Shown: one piece after another, positions 19,053-29,017 of the stretch | How the letters are laid out: each line of letters opens with the position of its first letter | How positions within the stretch are numbered: the first letter of the stretch is position 1 | Made by a program: the position numbers and the translations under genes | DNA from: Vibrio sp. LaRot3 | GTDB lineage: Bacteria; Pseudomonadota; Gammaproteobacteria; Enterobacterales; Vibrionaceae | Length of the DNA stretch: 64,000 nucleotides | Assembly: GCF_027587025.1 (NCBI RefSeq) | Contig: NZ_JAPPTI010000001.1 | Coordinates: 1,420,457 to 1,484,456 of the forward strand | Reading direction: 5' to 3' | The notes under the pieces: generated by a model | What the model was told of the DNA's origin: nothing | The model's input: only the letters and a program-made list of their open reading frames with translations | Database searches by the model: none

Positions 19053-20264
19053 TTAACCTTGATACTTCTTGATAACTAGCGTTGCGTTAGTACCACCGAA
19101 ACCAAAGCTGTTTGACATAACTGTGTTCAGTTCAACGTCACGCTTCTCAGTTACGATGTCTAGACCTTGTGCTGCTTCATCTAGGTTTTCAACGTTAACA
19201 CTTGGTGCTACGAAGTTGTTGTGTAGCATCAGTGTTGAGTAGATTGCTTCGTGCACACCAGCTGCGCCTAGTGCGTGACCTGTCATCGCTTTAGTTGCAG
19301 AGATTGCTGGGCTGCTTTCACCAAAGATTTCTTGGATTGCGCCTAGCTCTTTCACGTCACCAACTGGAGTTGAAGTACCGTGAGTGTTCACGTAGTCAAT
19401 CGCATCTACATCTTGCATTGCCATCTTCATACAACGTACAGCACCTTCACCTGATGGTGCTACCATGTCGTAGCCATCTGAAGTAGCGCCGTAACCTACG
19501 ATCTCACCGTAGATTTTCGCGCCACGTGCTAGAGCATGTTCTAGTTCTTCGATAACCATCATGCCGCCGCCGCCAGAGATAACGAAACCGTCACGGTCTG
19601 CATCGTAAGTACGTGATGCTTTTTCTGGAGTATCGTTGTATTTCGTTGATAGAGCACCCATCGCATCAAACATCATGGTTAGAGTCCAATCTAGCTCTTC
19701 ACCACCACCTGCAAATACGACGTCTTGCTTACCAAGTTGAATCAGTTCCATTGCGTGACCAATACAGTGTGCTGAAGTCGCACATGCAGAGCTCATTGAG
19801 TAGTTCACACCACGGATTTTAAACGGAGTTGCCAGACAAGCTGAAACCGTTGAAGACATAGTACGAGGAACCATGTAAGGGCCAATACGCTTAACGCCTT
19901 TCTCACGTAGAGTATCTACCGCTACCGCTTGGTTCAGTGATGATGCACCACCTGAACCCGCTACGATACCTGTACGGTCGTTAGATACTTGATCTTCCGT
20001 TAGACCCGCATCTTCAATTGCTTGCTGCATTGATAGGTATGCATACGCAGCCGCATCACCCATAAAGCGCATCTGTTTACGGTCGATGTGCTCTGCTGGG
20101 TTGATTTTTAGATCACCCCATACTTGTGAACGCAGACCTTTTTCTTTGAACTGCTCTGATGCAGTAATACCAGACTTACCTGTTTGTAGAGACGCTAGAA
20201 CTTCTTCGACGTTGTTACCGATACTTGAAACAATACCCATACCGGTGATTACGACTCGTTTCAT
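19053..20264 (-). CDS. fabB: Beta-ketoacyl-ACP synthase I FabB
   Basis: FabB condenses malonyl-ACP with acyl-ACP and is required for elongating unsaturated fatty acids. The catalytic triad is visible: Cys161 in [10 protein letters not shown], His295 in [11 protein letters not shown] and His330 in [13 protein letters not shown]. At 403 aa it matches E. coli FabB. It is monocistronic with a 128-bp upstream gap; a weak GTGGTCAG segment at about 20321-20328 resembles half of a FadR site but is not convincing. Its 3' UTR ends in a strong terminator. Confidence 0.97.
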   Translation of the reverse strand: MKRVVITGMGIVSSIGNNVEEVLASLQTGKSGITASEQFKEKGLRSQVWGDLKINPAEHIDRKQMRFMGDAAAYAYLSMQQAIEDAGLTEDQVSNDRTGIVAGSGGASSLNQAVAVDTLREKGVKRIGPYMVPRTMSSTVSACLATPFKIRGVNYSMSSACATSAHCIGHAMELIQLGKQDVVFAGGGEELDWTLTMMFDAMGALSTKYNDTPEKASRTYDADRDGFVISGGGGMMVIEELEHALARGAKIYGEIVGYGATSDGYDMVAPSGEGAVRCMKMAMQDVDAIDYVNTHGTSTPVGDVKELGAIQEIFGESSPAISATKAMTGHALGAAGVHEAIYSTLMLHNNFVAPSVNVENLDEAAQGLDIVTEKRDVELNTVMSNSFGFGGTNATLVIKKYQG

Positions 20265-20392
20265 TATGACATTCCTATAATTTCAATTTCCGCTAGATGA
20301 TAACCAAGTTACTTAGGAAAAGTGGTCAGCTTTCCCGTAAAACCGTACAATCGTCATCACTTTCTCGTCATTTTTCATAAATTGCAGACACT

Positions 20393-22405
20393 ATGACTAT
20401 CATAACTAACGCTCAGCTCGATTGGAACGAGGCAGGCACACCTGTTTCTGACCAGTTTGATGATGTCTACTTTTCTAACGTTAACGGCCTAGAAGAAACA
20501 CGTTATGTGTTTTTGCAGCAAAATCATCTACCACAAAGATGGCAGCAATATGACCAACGCCGCTTTGTTATCGCTGAAACAGGTTTTGGTACCGGCTTGA
20601 ACTTCTTAGCGGTTTGGCAATGGTTTGAACAGTTTAGACAAGATAACCCTGACGCGCCGTTAAAAGAGCTGCACTTCATCAGTTTTGAAAAGTACCCACT
20701 AAGCCAACAAGACTTAGTCAAAGCTCATCAATCATGGCCTGAGCTCGCTAAGTACGCAGAGCAGCTTCAAGCCCATTACCCAATTGCCGTTCCTGAATGT
20801 CAGCGTGTTGTGTTAGCCGATGGTGCTATTACCCTAGATTTATGGTTTGGCGACATTAAAGATTGTATGCCGCTTGTGCCAGTGCCAAAACAAGGCGTCG
20901 TCGATGCGTGGTTCTTGGATGGCTTTGCACCAAGTAAAAACCCAGAGATGTGGAATCAAAATCTTTTCGATGGCATGGCGAAGTTAGCCAAACAAGATTG
21001 TACATGTGCGACATTTACTGCGGCGGGCTTTGTTCGCAGAGGCCTAATTGAAGCTGGCTTTGACATGAAAAAAGTCAAAGGCTTTGGCACCAAACGAGAA
21101 ATGATTGCCGGTGCGTATACCAAGCGAAAAGAACACAGTAATGAGAAGCCATGGTTCCACCGCTCTGCAAGTGAATCCCATGACGACATCGCGATCATTG
21201 GTGGCGGCATTGCTAGCGCGGCACTTGCGCATACGCTCATACGTCGTGGTCAAAAAGTGACCCTGTATTGCCAAGACGAAAAACCCGCTCTTGGCGCTTC
21301 AGGCAATCGACAAGGTGCGGTCTACCCACTACTGAATGGCGACCATTCGGGCGTATCACGTATGTTCGCTCCGGGCTTTCTGTTTGCCCGCCAGTTTGTA
21401 GAGCAAGCAGCTCAGACTATTTCGTTTGACCATGATTGGTGTGGGGTAACTCAGCTAATGTGGGATGAGAAATCCACCACTAAGTTAAAACACATGCTCG
21501 GTGGTAAGTTTGACTCTCAGCTCATCCAAGAGTTAGACCAAAAGCAGACAGAGCAAACCATCGGCCTACCGATTGATATACCTAGCGTGCATTACCCATT
21601 AGGGGGCTGGTTATGCCCTGCTGAGCTCACTCAAGGCATCATTACGCGGCTTGAACAATCGCCGCTGTTTACTGCTCACTTTAATAACAAAGTCGATAAG
21701 CTAGAAAAACAGCAACAGCAATGGCAGTTAACGATTGAAGAGAAAACCTTTACTCACGATTGTGTGGTGATTGCGAATGGCCATCAATTTAATCAGCTAT
21801 CGCCAAGTAAAGAGATTCCATTAGGGCAGGTTAAAGGCCAAGTTAGCCATATCCCGACAACCGATGACCTCAGTAAACTGAAAACGGTATTGTGTTACGA
21901 CGGCTACATGACTCCTGTGAATCCAAACAACCAACATCATTGTATTGGTGCAAGTTACGATCGCAGCCATATTGACTCAGTATTTGACCCTATTGCCCAA
22001 AAAGAGAATGGTGAAAAACTGCAAAAATGTGTACCTAACCAAGCATGGCCGAACGATGTCGATACTTCAGGTAATCAATCGCGTCAAGGCGTTCGCTGCG
22101 TTAGCCGTGACCATTTACCATTTGTCGGCAATGTGGGTAACTTCGATCAAATCAAGCAAAGCTACGCCAACCTACAAACCACTGCGCAAGATGACGCAGA
22201 CAGAACACCTCATCACGACAACCTGTTCTGTCTGTTGGGGCTTGGTTCACGTGGTTTAAGCTCTGCTCCTTTAATGGCTGAGCTGCTCGCATCGCAAATT
22301 TGTGGTGACCCACTACCTCTGCCTGTGGATGTATTAGAAACCCTAGATCCAAGCAGAATGTGGGTGAGAAAACTGAGAAAAGGCAAAGCCATTACTGAGG
22401 TCTAA
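20393..22405 (+). CDS. mnmC: Bifunctional tRNA mnm5s2U biosynthesis protein MnmC
   Basis: MnmC completes 5-methylaminomethyl-2-thiouridine at the wobble base of several tRNAs. The C-terminal FAD oxidoreductase removes carboxymethyl and the N-terminal SAM methyltransferase adds methyl. The N-terminal domain has [12 protein letters not shown] and [17 protein letters not shown]. The C-terminal domain starts near residue 262 with the FAD-binding [14 protein letters not shown]. At 670 aa it is the usual fused form. It is divergent from fabB and ends at a bidirectional terminator. Confidence 0.96.
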   Translation: MTIITNAQLDWNEAGTPVSDQFDDVYFSNVNGLEETRYVFLQQNHLPQRWQQYDQRRFVIAETGFGTGLNFLAVWQWFEQFRQDNPDAPLKELHFISFEKYPLSQQDLVKAHQSWPELAKYAEQLQAHYPIAVPECQRVVLADGAITLDLWFGDIKDCMPLVPVPKQGVVDAWFLDGFAPSKNPEMWNQNLFDGMAKLAKQDCTCATFTAAGFVRRGLIEAGFDMKKVKGFGTKREMIAGAYTKRKEHSNEKPWFHRSASESHDDIAIIGGGIASAALAHTLIRRGQKVTLYCQDEKPALGASGNRQGAVYPLLNGDHSGVSRMFAPGFLFARQFVEQAAQTISFDHDWCGVTQLMWDEKSTTKLKHMLGGKFDSQLIQELDQKQTEQTIGLPIDIPSVHYPLGGWLCPAELTQGIITRLEQSPLFTAHFNNKVDKLEKQQQQWQLTIEEKTFTHDCVVIANGHQFNQLSPSKEIPLGQVKGQVSHIPTTDDLSKLKTVLCYDGYMTPVNPNNQHHCIGASYDRSHIDSVFDPIAQKENGEKLQKCVPNQAWPNDVDTSGNQSRQGVRCVSRDHLPFVGNVGNFDQIKQSYANLQTTAQDDADRTPHHDNLFCLLGLGSRGLSSAPLMAELLASQICGDPLPLPVDVLETLDPSRMWVRKLRKGKAITEV

Positions 22406-22422
22406 TACCCCAAAACCGATAG

Positions 22423-22449
22423 AAAGCGCAGTAACATTACTGCGCTTTT
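22423..22449. terminator. Bidirectional terminator between mnmC and the serine hydrolase
   Basis: AAAGCGCAGTAA-CA-TTACTGCGCTTTT forms a long stem with T on the right side and TTTCTAT on the left, serving two converging genes. Confidence 0.8.
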
Positions 22450-22459
22450 ACACGCTCAA

Positions 22460-23605
22460 TTACTTTTGAACAACGTCCTCTAGATCAACCGATTTTCCAT
22501 GATAAATGTCTAAAATGGCATTGAACACATCAAAAAATTTTCCATCCGAATACGTATTCGCAATCATCGCTATTGATGTTCCATCATCTTCAAAATATCC
22601 ATAGACTGACAAAAATGAATCTAACGACCCCGTATGACCATGCATAGTTCGGTAGTAGTATGGAATCTTTTCTAGGCCCATACCATGTTGATTAGTCATT
22701 CCTTTCATCAAAGTTAAAGAATCCGGAGAAATCAGTTCTCCGTTAAACAGCGCATAAGAAAATCGGGTAAGATCTTCGGCCGTCGAGACCATTGAACCAG
22801 AACCTCGTACATAACTGCCTGAGCAATCCATATCTTCATACCACTTACCTTCATAAAAATAGAATGAATCGATGTATCCCTCACACTCATTGGTTGCACA
22901 TAGGAAAGTGTTTTCTAAACCTAACTTCGAAATAATCTTTTCGTTGAGCAACTCGCCAAAACCTCTCTGTGCGACTTGCTCAACAATGCCAGACAAAAGT
23001 ACATAATTAGAATTGGAGTAAGATTTGTACGTTGCAGGGGGTAAAGTCGGTTGATAAGACGCAATTAGATCAACCATTTTGTCTTGATCGTAAACTCCTT
23101 TGCATTGCTCGATAAGCAACTCTTTTTCGACACTGGTATAGTTGAAAATACCACTCCAATGCATCAGCATTTGACCAATGGTAATACTTTCTGCATTAGG
23201 AATTGAGGGGTAGAACGTCGATAATGGCGTATCTAAACTCAACTTACCTTGCTCAATTAGTTGGAAGACGAGCACTGCCGTAAAGGTCTTTGAAATGGAT
23301 GCTATTTTATATCGAGAGTTCTTTTGAATCGGCAAACGTTCAACCTTACCAAACCAACCATACTCTATCTTAGAGAACCCCGTTTGGTGGCTATAAACCG
23401 AATTAGCATTATCCCGAATATCCACACTCACCCACAAAACATTCTCTTCAGCTAATGCATTCAGGAATGTATCCAATTTTTCTCTTTCAAAGCTGTGACT
23501 ACTTACACCAAAGCTGGTTAGAGATAGGAAAGCAAATCCTACCAAGGACATTATTTTTCCAAACAGTGAATACTTTAAAAACAAACGGTTAACCTCGACA
23601 AACAC
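22460..23605 (-). CDS. Beta-lactamase/DD-peptidase-fold serine hydrolase (exported)
   Basis: This is a class C beta-lactamase-like hydrolase. The three active-site motifs are present: SxxK as Ser103-Ile-Ser-Lys106 (SISK), YxN as Tyr196-Ser-Asn198, and HTG at 324-326 in place of KTG. The HxG form is common in esterase, D-aminopeptidase and Lact-2 type members and argues against a true beta-lactamase. The start is a GTG with AAGG upstream, or the ATG at 23551 giving the signal-like MSLVGFAFLSLTS. The substrate is unknown. It sits with the next gene as an insert between mnmC and yfcL, relative to the enterobacterial order. Confidence 0.85.
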   Translation of the reverse strand: MFVEVNRLFLKYSLFGKIMSLVGFAFLSLTSFGVSSHSFEREKLDTFLNALAEENVLWVSVDIRDNANSVYSHQTGFSKIEYGWFGKVERLPIQKNSRYKIASISKTFTAVLVFQLIEQGKLSLDTPLSTFYPSIPNAESITIGQMLMHWSGIFNYTSVEKELLIEQCKGVYDQDKMVDLIASYQPTLPPATYKSYSNSNYVLLSGIVEQVAQRGFGELLNEKIISKLGLENTFLCATNECEGYIDSFYFYEGKWYEDMDCSGSYVRGSGSMVSTAEDLTRFSYALFNGELISPDSLTLMKGMTNQHGMGLEKIPYYYRTMHGHTGSLDSFLSVYGYFEDDGTSIAMIANTYSDGKFFDVFNAILDIYHGKSVDLEDVVQK

Positions 23606-23697
23606 CTAGACCTTGCCAATCTATCAGCCGCTTAAACTGTTAAAAAACGAAGTTTTATAAATCATCACTTTTTGCGAAATATTTCAATAAAACAACA

Positions 23698-23725
23698 AAG
23701 CCAAATGTATACGTACATTTGGCTT
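23698..23725 (-). terminator. Intrinsic terminator after the flavin reductase gene
   Basis: AAGCCAAATGTA/TACATTTGGCTT forms a long palindrome with a weak T-rich tail (TTGTTGTTTTATT) read leftward. Confidence 0.65.
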
Positions 23726-23747
23726 AGGTAGGTAGCATCAATTTTAA

Positions 23748-24278
23748 TCACTCATGCTTTAATACATCTACAGCTTGCTTTACTTGCTGGGCTAGCGCTT
23801 CATTTTTAAAAGCACCCGTTTCCAAATCAAAATTATCGTAGAAACTTGGAATAGAGAGCGACGCTTTCACATCAGCACCAAAGTAACCTGCTGAGCCAGA
23901 AGCCGCGGCTAAGACATTCTGCGCGCCACCGGGGCCAGGAGAAGTGGCTAAATAAATGGCTGGTTTATCTTGAAATACATTACGCTCGATTCGCGAGCTC
24001 CAATCAAACAGATTCTTATAAGCAGCGGTGTAAGCGCCGTTGTGCTCGGCAAACGAAATGACCAAAGCATCGGCTTGAGAAATATCATTAAGAAAGGCTT
24101 TAGCCCCCTCAGCTTGACCAATTTCCTTCTCTTTATCTTCACTAAAAAGTGGAACGTCGTAATCGTTGAGATCAAGCACGGTCACATCTGCATTTTCAAT
24201 CAAATGTGCGGCATAGCTGGCGAGGGTTTTATTAATTGAGGTAGAGCTCGTCGATGCTCCAAAGGCAATGATTTTCAT
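23748..24278 (-). CDS. NAD(P)H-dependent FMN reductase family protein
   Basis: This is a flavodoxin-like reductase of 176 aa. The N-terminal phosphate-binding loop FGASTSSTSINKTLA, the central SFAEHNGAYTAAYKNLFDW and the TSPGPGGAQNVL segment match the NADPH-dependent FMN reductase (YieF/azoreductase-like) family. It probably reduces quinones or small electrophiles; the substrate is not determinable. A clear SD-like GGAAC precedes the ATG, and its own terminator follows. It is an insert relative to the E. coli gene order. Confidence 0.88.
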   Translation of the reverse strand: MKIIAFGASTSSTSINKTLASYAAHLIENADVTVLDLNDYDVPLFSEDKEKEIGQAEGAKAFLNDISQADALVISFAEHNGAYTAAYKNLFDWSSRIERNVFQDKPAIYLATSPGPGGAQNVLAAASGSAGYFGADVKASLSIPSFYDNFDLETGAFKNEALAQQVKQAVDVLKHE

Positions 24279-24384
24279 TGTGGCGTTCCTTACTTTGTTT
24301 TTACTATGCCCTAAGCATAGAAAGCGAACAAAAAAGCAACAACCACAATTAATTTAATGAGTTATTCGAAATAGCTGAACAACA

Positions 24385-24648
24385 TCAAGCTTGATTGAGT
24401 AAATCTAGCCAAAGATCGTTAACGATAATGCGATCCGCTGGCGTCAACTCTGAACGTGCTTCATCAAGGCTCGCGATAATACGATTCTTTAATTCTTCAA
24501 TATCGGTGACACCTTCTTCTTCACATGACGCAGCAGACAAAGAAATGTGGCCGCGCAGGTAACCACCAGCGAAAAGTTCGTCATCAGAAGCCGTTTCAAT
24601 TCGTGCATCGATCAGCTCTAAAAGCTTCTCTTCAAATTCAATTATCAT
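24385..24648 (-). CDS. yfcL: YfcL family protein
   Basis: This is a small acidic protein of 87 aa with mostly helical character and the segment LLELIDARIETASDDELFAGGYLRGH, which I recognise as YfcL. The function is unknown. In E. coli yfcL lies between mnmC and epmC, and here the same flanking genes are present but separated by inserts on both sides. No partner or regulation can be read from the sequence. Confidence 0.8.
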   Translation of the reverse strand: MIIEFEEKLLELIDARIETASDDELFAGGYLRGHISLSAASCEEEGVTDIEELKNRIIASLDEARSELTPADRIIVNDLWLDLLNQA

Positions 24649-24805
24649 CGTATTCGCTTTGTTTAATCAGTTTGACTTTCAAAAAGAGAGCAGAGCTTCT
24701 CACATTGAGAAAACGAACGCAAATGCTAACAATAGCAAGGCCTCAGAGTGTGGCATAAGCTATGCAATCTATCCCTGACACCGATAATTTACGCGAGGGA
24801 TTAGA

Positions 24806-26947
24806 ATGAAAAACAACAAATTCACCGCCATTGGACTGGCATTAAGTGGCGCACTCTCTTTTAGCATGTCTGCTCAAGCTGAAACGCCATTTTCATCCTG
24901 TCCTACGCAAGCATTTTTAGTCCAAAACCCGAGCGGTGAACCTGTCGCATATGGAATGAACATCGACTTAGGTAGCTATTCCGTTCTCGACTCTAGTTTG
25001 GGAACAGACAAAATAAACGGTGTCGGTTTTAGTCAACAAGACGACTTTATTTATGGTTGGGATTACGGGGCAAAAACGCTGACAAAAATCGATAGTACCT
25101 TCACTAAATACGCGCTTTCTGTGAGTATGCCCAGCAACGTCCCTAGCTCAATTTACGTGGGCGATGTGGCGGTGAACGAATACGCGTGGTATGGCTACCG
25201 ACCGGGAAGCGGCTTATACCGTATTGACCTTGATACGTTAGACATGACGCTGGTCGCCAACAGCGCCCAATTCGGTTCACCTGCCATTTTTGATATTGCT
25301 TTTCACCCAGACAACGGATACGCCTACAGCGTAGATAGCAACGGTTACTTACATCGCATTGACGTGAATGAAGGCACTAGCACTCGTCTTAACCAATTAC
25401 TCGATAAAAGTGTCTTGGGCTTTAAGCTCACTTTTGGCGCGATCTATTTCGATGTGGACGGTAACCTCTATTTAAGCAACAACAGCAACGGTTATGTGTA
25501 CAAAGTAAATATTAACGGAAACAGCTCTACAGCAGCGTTTTATTCCTATGGTCCATCAAGTAACTCCAACGATGGTGCTCGTTGTGCACTCGCGCCCGTA
25601 GAACCTAGCGAGAATACCGATTTTGGTGATGCCCCTGACAGCTATCAAACCAAGTATGCGTCTTCCGGTGCGCGCCACGGTATTACGTCCTTAATGTTAG
25701 GTAGCACTGTCGACGGCGAGACCGAAGCTTATGAATATCCACTCAGTGATGACGCCTCCGACGGCAGTGATGACGATGACGGGATTTCCTTCCCTACCCA
25801 ACTTGAAACAGGCGGTTTGAATCTTGTGATCGCAACGGCATCAGGCACTAGTTCAGATTCCGTTCTCAACGCGTGGATTGATTGGGACCAAAATGGCCAG
25901 TTTGATGACGATGAGCAAGTCCTGACAGACCAAGCCGTCAGTGATGGCAGCAATACTCTCTACATTGATGTACCTGCGTGGGCCTCTACCGGAGATACTT
26001 GGGCACGTTTTCGACTCAGTAACACCAGCGGCATCGGCCCCTTTGGTGGTGTCGCGCAAGGGGAAGTGGAAGACTACCAAGTCGAAGTAACTGAAGTAGG
26101 CGTGACAACTGAGTACTACCCTTCTGCGTCGAGCTACACCAGCTTTGCCTACGAAGACCAGTACCCAATCTCTGGTGACTACGATCTTAATGACGTGTTA
26201 ATGAACGTCAAATACACAGAGTACATTCAAAACGAACAAGTTATTCGCGCGAAAATTGAAGGTAAGATCGCGGCTTTAGGCGGCGATTATCATTCAGGTT
26301 TTGCTATCCACTTACCTAATATTCCCGTCTCTGATATCAGAGAAGAATCCATCGAGCTTTCCATTAATGGCCAAGCAGTGACGGGTGAGATATTAGAATC
26401 TGGCACCACCGATGCGGTGTTCATTATTCATCAAGATTTGTGGCAGCTTGTGACAGCTGGCGAAGCGGAGCAATGTACTTACTTTAGAACCCAAGAAGGA
26501 TGCGGCACCACTTATCGCCCTGTTTGGACTTTACAATTCAAATTCCAAAACCCTGTCAATATAAGCAGCATGCCTGATCTGCCTTATGACCCATTCATCT
26601 TCGCATCTCCTGGGTATTACTACGGCGACATTGGTTATCAACTCACTGGGGGCTACCCGGGAAGAGGACTGGAAATCCACCTTAAAAACCAAGCCCCAAC
26701 AGACAAGTTCGATACGCGTTACCGCAATCTTGGTATCGACAGTGGCAATGGCTCAAATACGCATTTCCAAACCAGCAATGGTTTACCTTGGGCCATTGAG
26801 ATCCCGACTGACTGGCAGCATCCAAAAGAAGCAATCAGCATCCTAGATACTTACGCCAAATTTGCGGATTTTTCCCAAGACAGCTCCGGGAATACAGAAC
26901 CTAATTGGTATACCGACGCTAACAGCAACAATGCCTATTCAGACTAA
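24806..26947 (+). CDS. Exported LruC-domain protein with propeller-like and GEVED domains
   Basis: The 713-aa protein has a signal peptide ending MSAQA. Residues 26-270 look like a DUF6923-type propeller (GYAYSVDSNGYLHRID, GNLYLSNNSNGYVYKV). From about 272 there is a GEVED domain starting DFGDAPDSY with WIDWDQNGQFDDDEQ, and from about 436 an LruC-type (DUF4842) domain containing SGDYDLNDVLMNVKY. Asp/Asn-rich loops suggest calcium binding. It is predicted to be secreted or surface-exposed, with unknown function. The next gene starts 11 bp after its stop with a strong GGAGAAG, so the two are cotranscribed. Confidence 0.85.
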   Translation: MKNNKFTAIGLALSGALSFSMSAQAETPFSSCPTQAFLVQNPSGEPVAYGMNIDLGSYSVLDSSLGTDKINGVGFSQQDDFIYGWDYGAKTLTKIDSTFTKYALSVSMPSNVPSSIYVGDVAVNEYAWYGYRPGSGLYRIDLDTLDMTLVANSAQFGSPAIFDIAFHPDNGYAYSVDSNGYLHRIDVNEGTSTRLNQLLDKSVLGFKLTFGAIYFDVDGNLYLSNNSNGYVYKVNINGNSSTAAFYSYGPSSNSNDGARCALAPVEPSENTDFGDAPDSYQTKYASSGARHGITSLMLGSTVDGETEAYEYPLSDDASDGSDDDDGISFPTQLETGGLNLVIATASGTSSDSVLNAWIDWDQNGQFDDDEQVLTDQAVSDGSNTLYIDVPAWASTGDTWARFRLSNTSGIGPFGGVAQGEVEDYQVEVTEVGVTTEYYPSASSYTSFAYEDQYPISGDYDLNDVLMNVKYTEYIQNEQVIRAKIEGKIAALGGDYHSGFAIHLPNIPVSDIREESIELSINGQAVTGEILESGTTDAVFIIHQDLWQLVTAGEAEQCTYFRTQEGCGTTYRPVWTLQFKFQNPVNISSMPDLPYDPFIFASPGYYYGDIGYQLTGGYPGRGLEIHLKNQAPTDKFDTRYRNLGIDSGNGSNTHFQTSNGLPWAIEIPTDWQHPKEAISILDTYAKFADFSQDSSGNTEPNWYTDANSNNAYSD

Positions 26948-26958
26948 GGAGAAGTCAC

Positions 26959-27459
26959 ATGAGTTATGTTCTAACACGTATTAAATACAACTTTTACTTG
27001 TTACTTACAGCACTTCTCGTCGGTTGTGGTGGCGGCGGCGGTGGAGATGATGGTGGCAGTAGTGGTGGCGGAAATAACGGCGGCGGCTCGGGAAGCACAG
27101 CGCCACCGGCATCGACCAATACTCTAACGGTGCAAGATCTGGCTATCGACCCAGAAAACAAACTGGAGTCTGTTTATCAAGTCGATATCAGCGTTGATAT
27201 ATCATCAACCTCAACGGAACGCGCTTTTATATCTGTGTGTGATAACAGCGAAGCTAATGGCGACATCAGCCAAGTTGATTTTGAGATGTGCTTATTAAAA
27301 AGCTCGCTCACCCAAGGCAAAGGAAGCTTTGATTTACGAGTCGCCAATCACTGTGAAGAACTGATTGCGGTGATATGGATTATGGAACAAGGCAGACAGC
27401 CTATTACCTACACCCTTAGCCATAATAATCAGCGTGAAACCACTTGGACCATCAACTAG
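26959..27459 (+). CDS. Small lipoprotein with poly-Gly linker, partner of the LruC-domain protein
   Basis: This 166-aa protein has a lipobox LLVGC at about residues 19-23, so the mature N-terminus would be acylated. Immediately after the cysteine comes a roughly 25-residue Gly/Ser/Asn linker (GGGGGGDDGGSSGGG), then a compact domain of about 110 residues with three cysteines (SVCDN, FEMCLL, NHCEEL) and beta-strand character. I recognise no family. The tight 11-bp spacing to the LruC-domain gene indicates one operon and suggests a membrane anchor or receptor for the larger exported protein (inference). Confidence 0.75.
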   Translation: MSYVLTRIKYNFYLLLTALLVGCGGGGGGDDGGSSGGGNNGGGSGSTAPPASTNTLTVQDLAIDPENKLESVYQVDISVDISSTSTERAFISVCDNSEANGDISQVDFEMCLLKSSLTQGKGSFDLRVANHCEELIAVIWIMEQGRQPITYTLSHNNQRETTWTIN

Positions 27460-27488
27460 GCCAAGAAATGGCAAACCATTAAATGTAG

Positions 27489-27513
27489 AAAACCGCCCAA
27501 CATCGGCGGTTTT
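27489..27513. terminator. Bidirectional terminator between the lipoprotein gene and epmC
   Basis: AAAACCGCC-N7-GGCGGTTTT, with T-rich continuation on both sides, ends the converging transcripts. Confidence 0.8.
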
Positions 27514-27520
27514 CCTTCAT

Positions 27521-28051
27521 TTAGCTCACCACAAACTGCTCTGGTTGAAGTGGCTCAGTATGATAATGCAGCCTTAACGACTCTGACAGCATTGCGACAC
27601 GCTTTGGGATGCCTTTCTCTAATATCGACATCACCTCACTATGTACTTTGGTCATAAAGGCAAGTCGGTCTGGTTCAAAATCACCATGCAAGTTGTCACA
27701 ACTCACATTAAAAGGAAATCCTGCACTTTTTGCCAAGATCCATTCGTATGCCTGTGGGCGAATTTCTACCTTCTCAAATTCCGCTTGCACGGCTTCGGTT
27801 CGGCCATCTGGCTCATACCAATAACCAAAATCTTCTCGTAAACGGCGCTCCGGCCCAGCGACACACCAGTGCGCAATTTCATGAAGTGCTGACGCATAGT
27901 AACCACGTGCAAAAATAATCCGGTGATAATCAAACTCTTTATCCGCAGGTAGGTAAATGGGTTCATCACCACCTAACTCTAGCTTGGTGTTATAAGTGGA
28001 ATAAAAAGTATGATTAAAGATGGCAATTAAGTCGTTATAATCGTGGTTCAT
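27521..28051 (-). CDS. epmC: Elongation factor P hydroxylase EpmC
   Basis: EpmC (YfcM) hydroxylates the beta-lysylated lysine of EF-P, the last step after EpmB and EpmA. The metal-binding motif is HEIAHW with His57, Glu58 and His61, and the surrounding segments FARGYYASALHEIAHW and GYWYEPDGRT are family signatures. At 176 aa it is of normal length. epmA and epmB are not in the window. It is divergent from the TRIC channel gene. Confidence 0.93.
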   Translation of the reverse strand: MNHDYNDLIAIFNHTFYSTYNTKLELGGDEPIYLPADKEFDYHRIIFARGYYASALHEIAHWCVAGPERRLREDFGYWYEPDGRTEAVQAEFEKVEIRPQAYEWILAKSAGFPFNVSCDNLHGDFEPDRLAFMTKVHSEVMSILEKGIPKRVAMLSESLRLHYHTEPLQPEQFVVS

Positions 28052-28331
28052 TTTGCTATTCGATCTTGATTAAAATAATTGAGTTCATTGGTTGTAGAAA
28101 CCAACCTCTCTTGAGCCGGTGTATTCTCGCACTTTTCCTAACCTCTGCCAAACCTCAACTAATCGTTAGACATTAGATTTAGTTATCTGAAAAACGATTT
28201 CGTGAGTACAAAATCTCATTCGCCTTTATCACCGATAACCACTAGACTCTGCGTCTAATTTTATAAGATGCAAGAGGTCTACTCTTACGCTTCTTTTGTA
28301 TCACTTTTAATTGTCGTTTTGAGTTTTTCTT

Positions 28332-28955
28332 ATGCTGTTAAGTGTGTTGTATATCATCGGTATTACCGCTGAAGCGATGACTGGTGCACTAAGTGCTGGT
28401 CGTCGTAAAATGGATTGGTTTGGAGTTATGTTAGTTGCGAGTGCGACGGCAATTGGTGGCGGTACGGTTCGCGATATTCTGTTAGGCCATTACCCTCTCG
28501 GATGGGTTAAGAACCCTGAGTTTCTTGCCATCACTTGTATTGCAGGCGTACTGACCACTGGCTTGGCGAAATGGGTGATCAAACTCAAAGGCCTTTTTAT
28601 CCGCTTAGACGCACTGGGCCTAATTGTATTCAGCATTATCGGCACTAAAGTGGCGCTTGGTATGGGCTTGCATCCGGGCATTTGTATGGTGTCTGCGCTG
28701 GTAACTGGCGTATTTGGCGGCCTATTGCGTGATCTTATCTGCCGTCAAACACCATTAGTATTACATGAAGAGCTATACGCCTCTGTCGCCTTAATTGCCT
28801 CAGGCTTATACCTCGTACTGCTTGAGTTTCAAGTTTCAGATGTTACCGCAACCATTACCACTCTGGTTACTGGTTATCTACTGCGCATGGCAGCGGTTCG
28901 CTTTAAGTGGCGCTTACCTTCGTTCCATTTGGAAACTGAAGGCTCAGTTCACTAA
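28332..28955 (+). CDS. Trimeric intracellular cation (TRIC) channel family protein
   Basis: This is a 207-aa membrane protein with about seven hydrophobic segments and an internal duplication. The two halves each carry the family motif: AIGGGTVRDILLG near residue 40 and GVFGGLLRDLICR near residue 130. This is the YicG/YadS (former UPF0126) family, whose prokaryotic members form homotrimeric K+/cation channels. The 280-bp gap to epmC holds the divergent promoters but no recognisable operator. It is an accessory insert between epmC and aroC compared with E. coli. Confidence 0.88.
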   Translation: MLLSVLYIIGITAEAMTGALSAGRRKMDWFGVMLVASATAIGGGTVRDILLGHYPLGWVKNPEFLAITCIAGVLTTGLAKWVIKLKGLFIRLDALGLIVFSIIGTKVALGMGLHPGICMVSALVTGVFGGLLRDLICRQTPLVLHEELYASVALIASGLYLVLLEFQVSDVTATITTLVTGYLLRMAAVRFKWRLPSFHLETEGSVH

Positions 28956-28976
28956 CCCTGCAATCAACATCTTTCA

Positions 28977-29017
28977 GCCAACAGCAATCTACTGATAGCC
29001 AGTGACTTGCTGTTGGC
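28977..29017 (+). terminator. Long hairpin after the TRIC channel gene
   Basis: GCCAACAGCAA/TTGCTGTTGGC gives 11 bp of perfect stem, with a possible inner ACTG/CAGT pairing. It lacks a T run, so it may be a factor-dependent terminator or an mRNA-stabilising structure rather than a classic intrinsic terminator. Confidence 0.45.

Noticed and set aside
18811..19056. 81-codon plus-strand frame over the fabB 3' UTR
   Set aside because: It runs through the terminator palindrome and the fabB stop region, lacks a Shine-Dalgarno and resembles no family.
20320..20333. Possible FadR site before fabB
   Set aside because: Only one half (GTGGTCAG) resembles the consensus; the other half does not match, so it is not listed as a site.
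22460..23605. Antibiotic-resistance beta-lactamase
   Set aside because: The third motif is HTG rather than KTG and the overall pattern fits esterase or peptidase members, so a resistance role is not supported.
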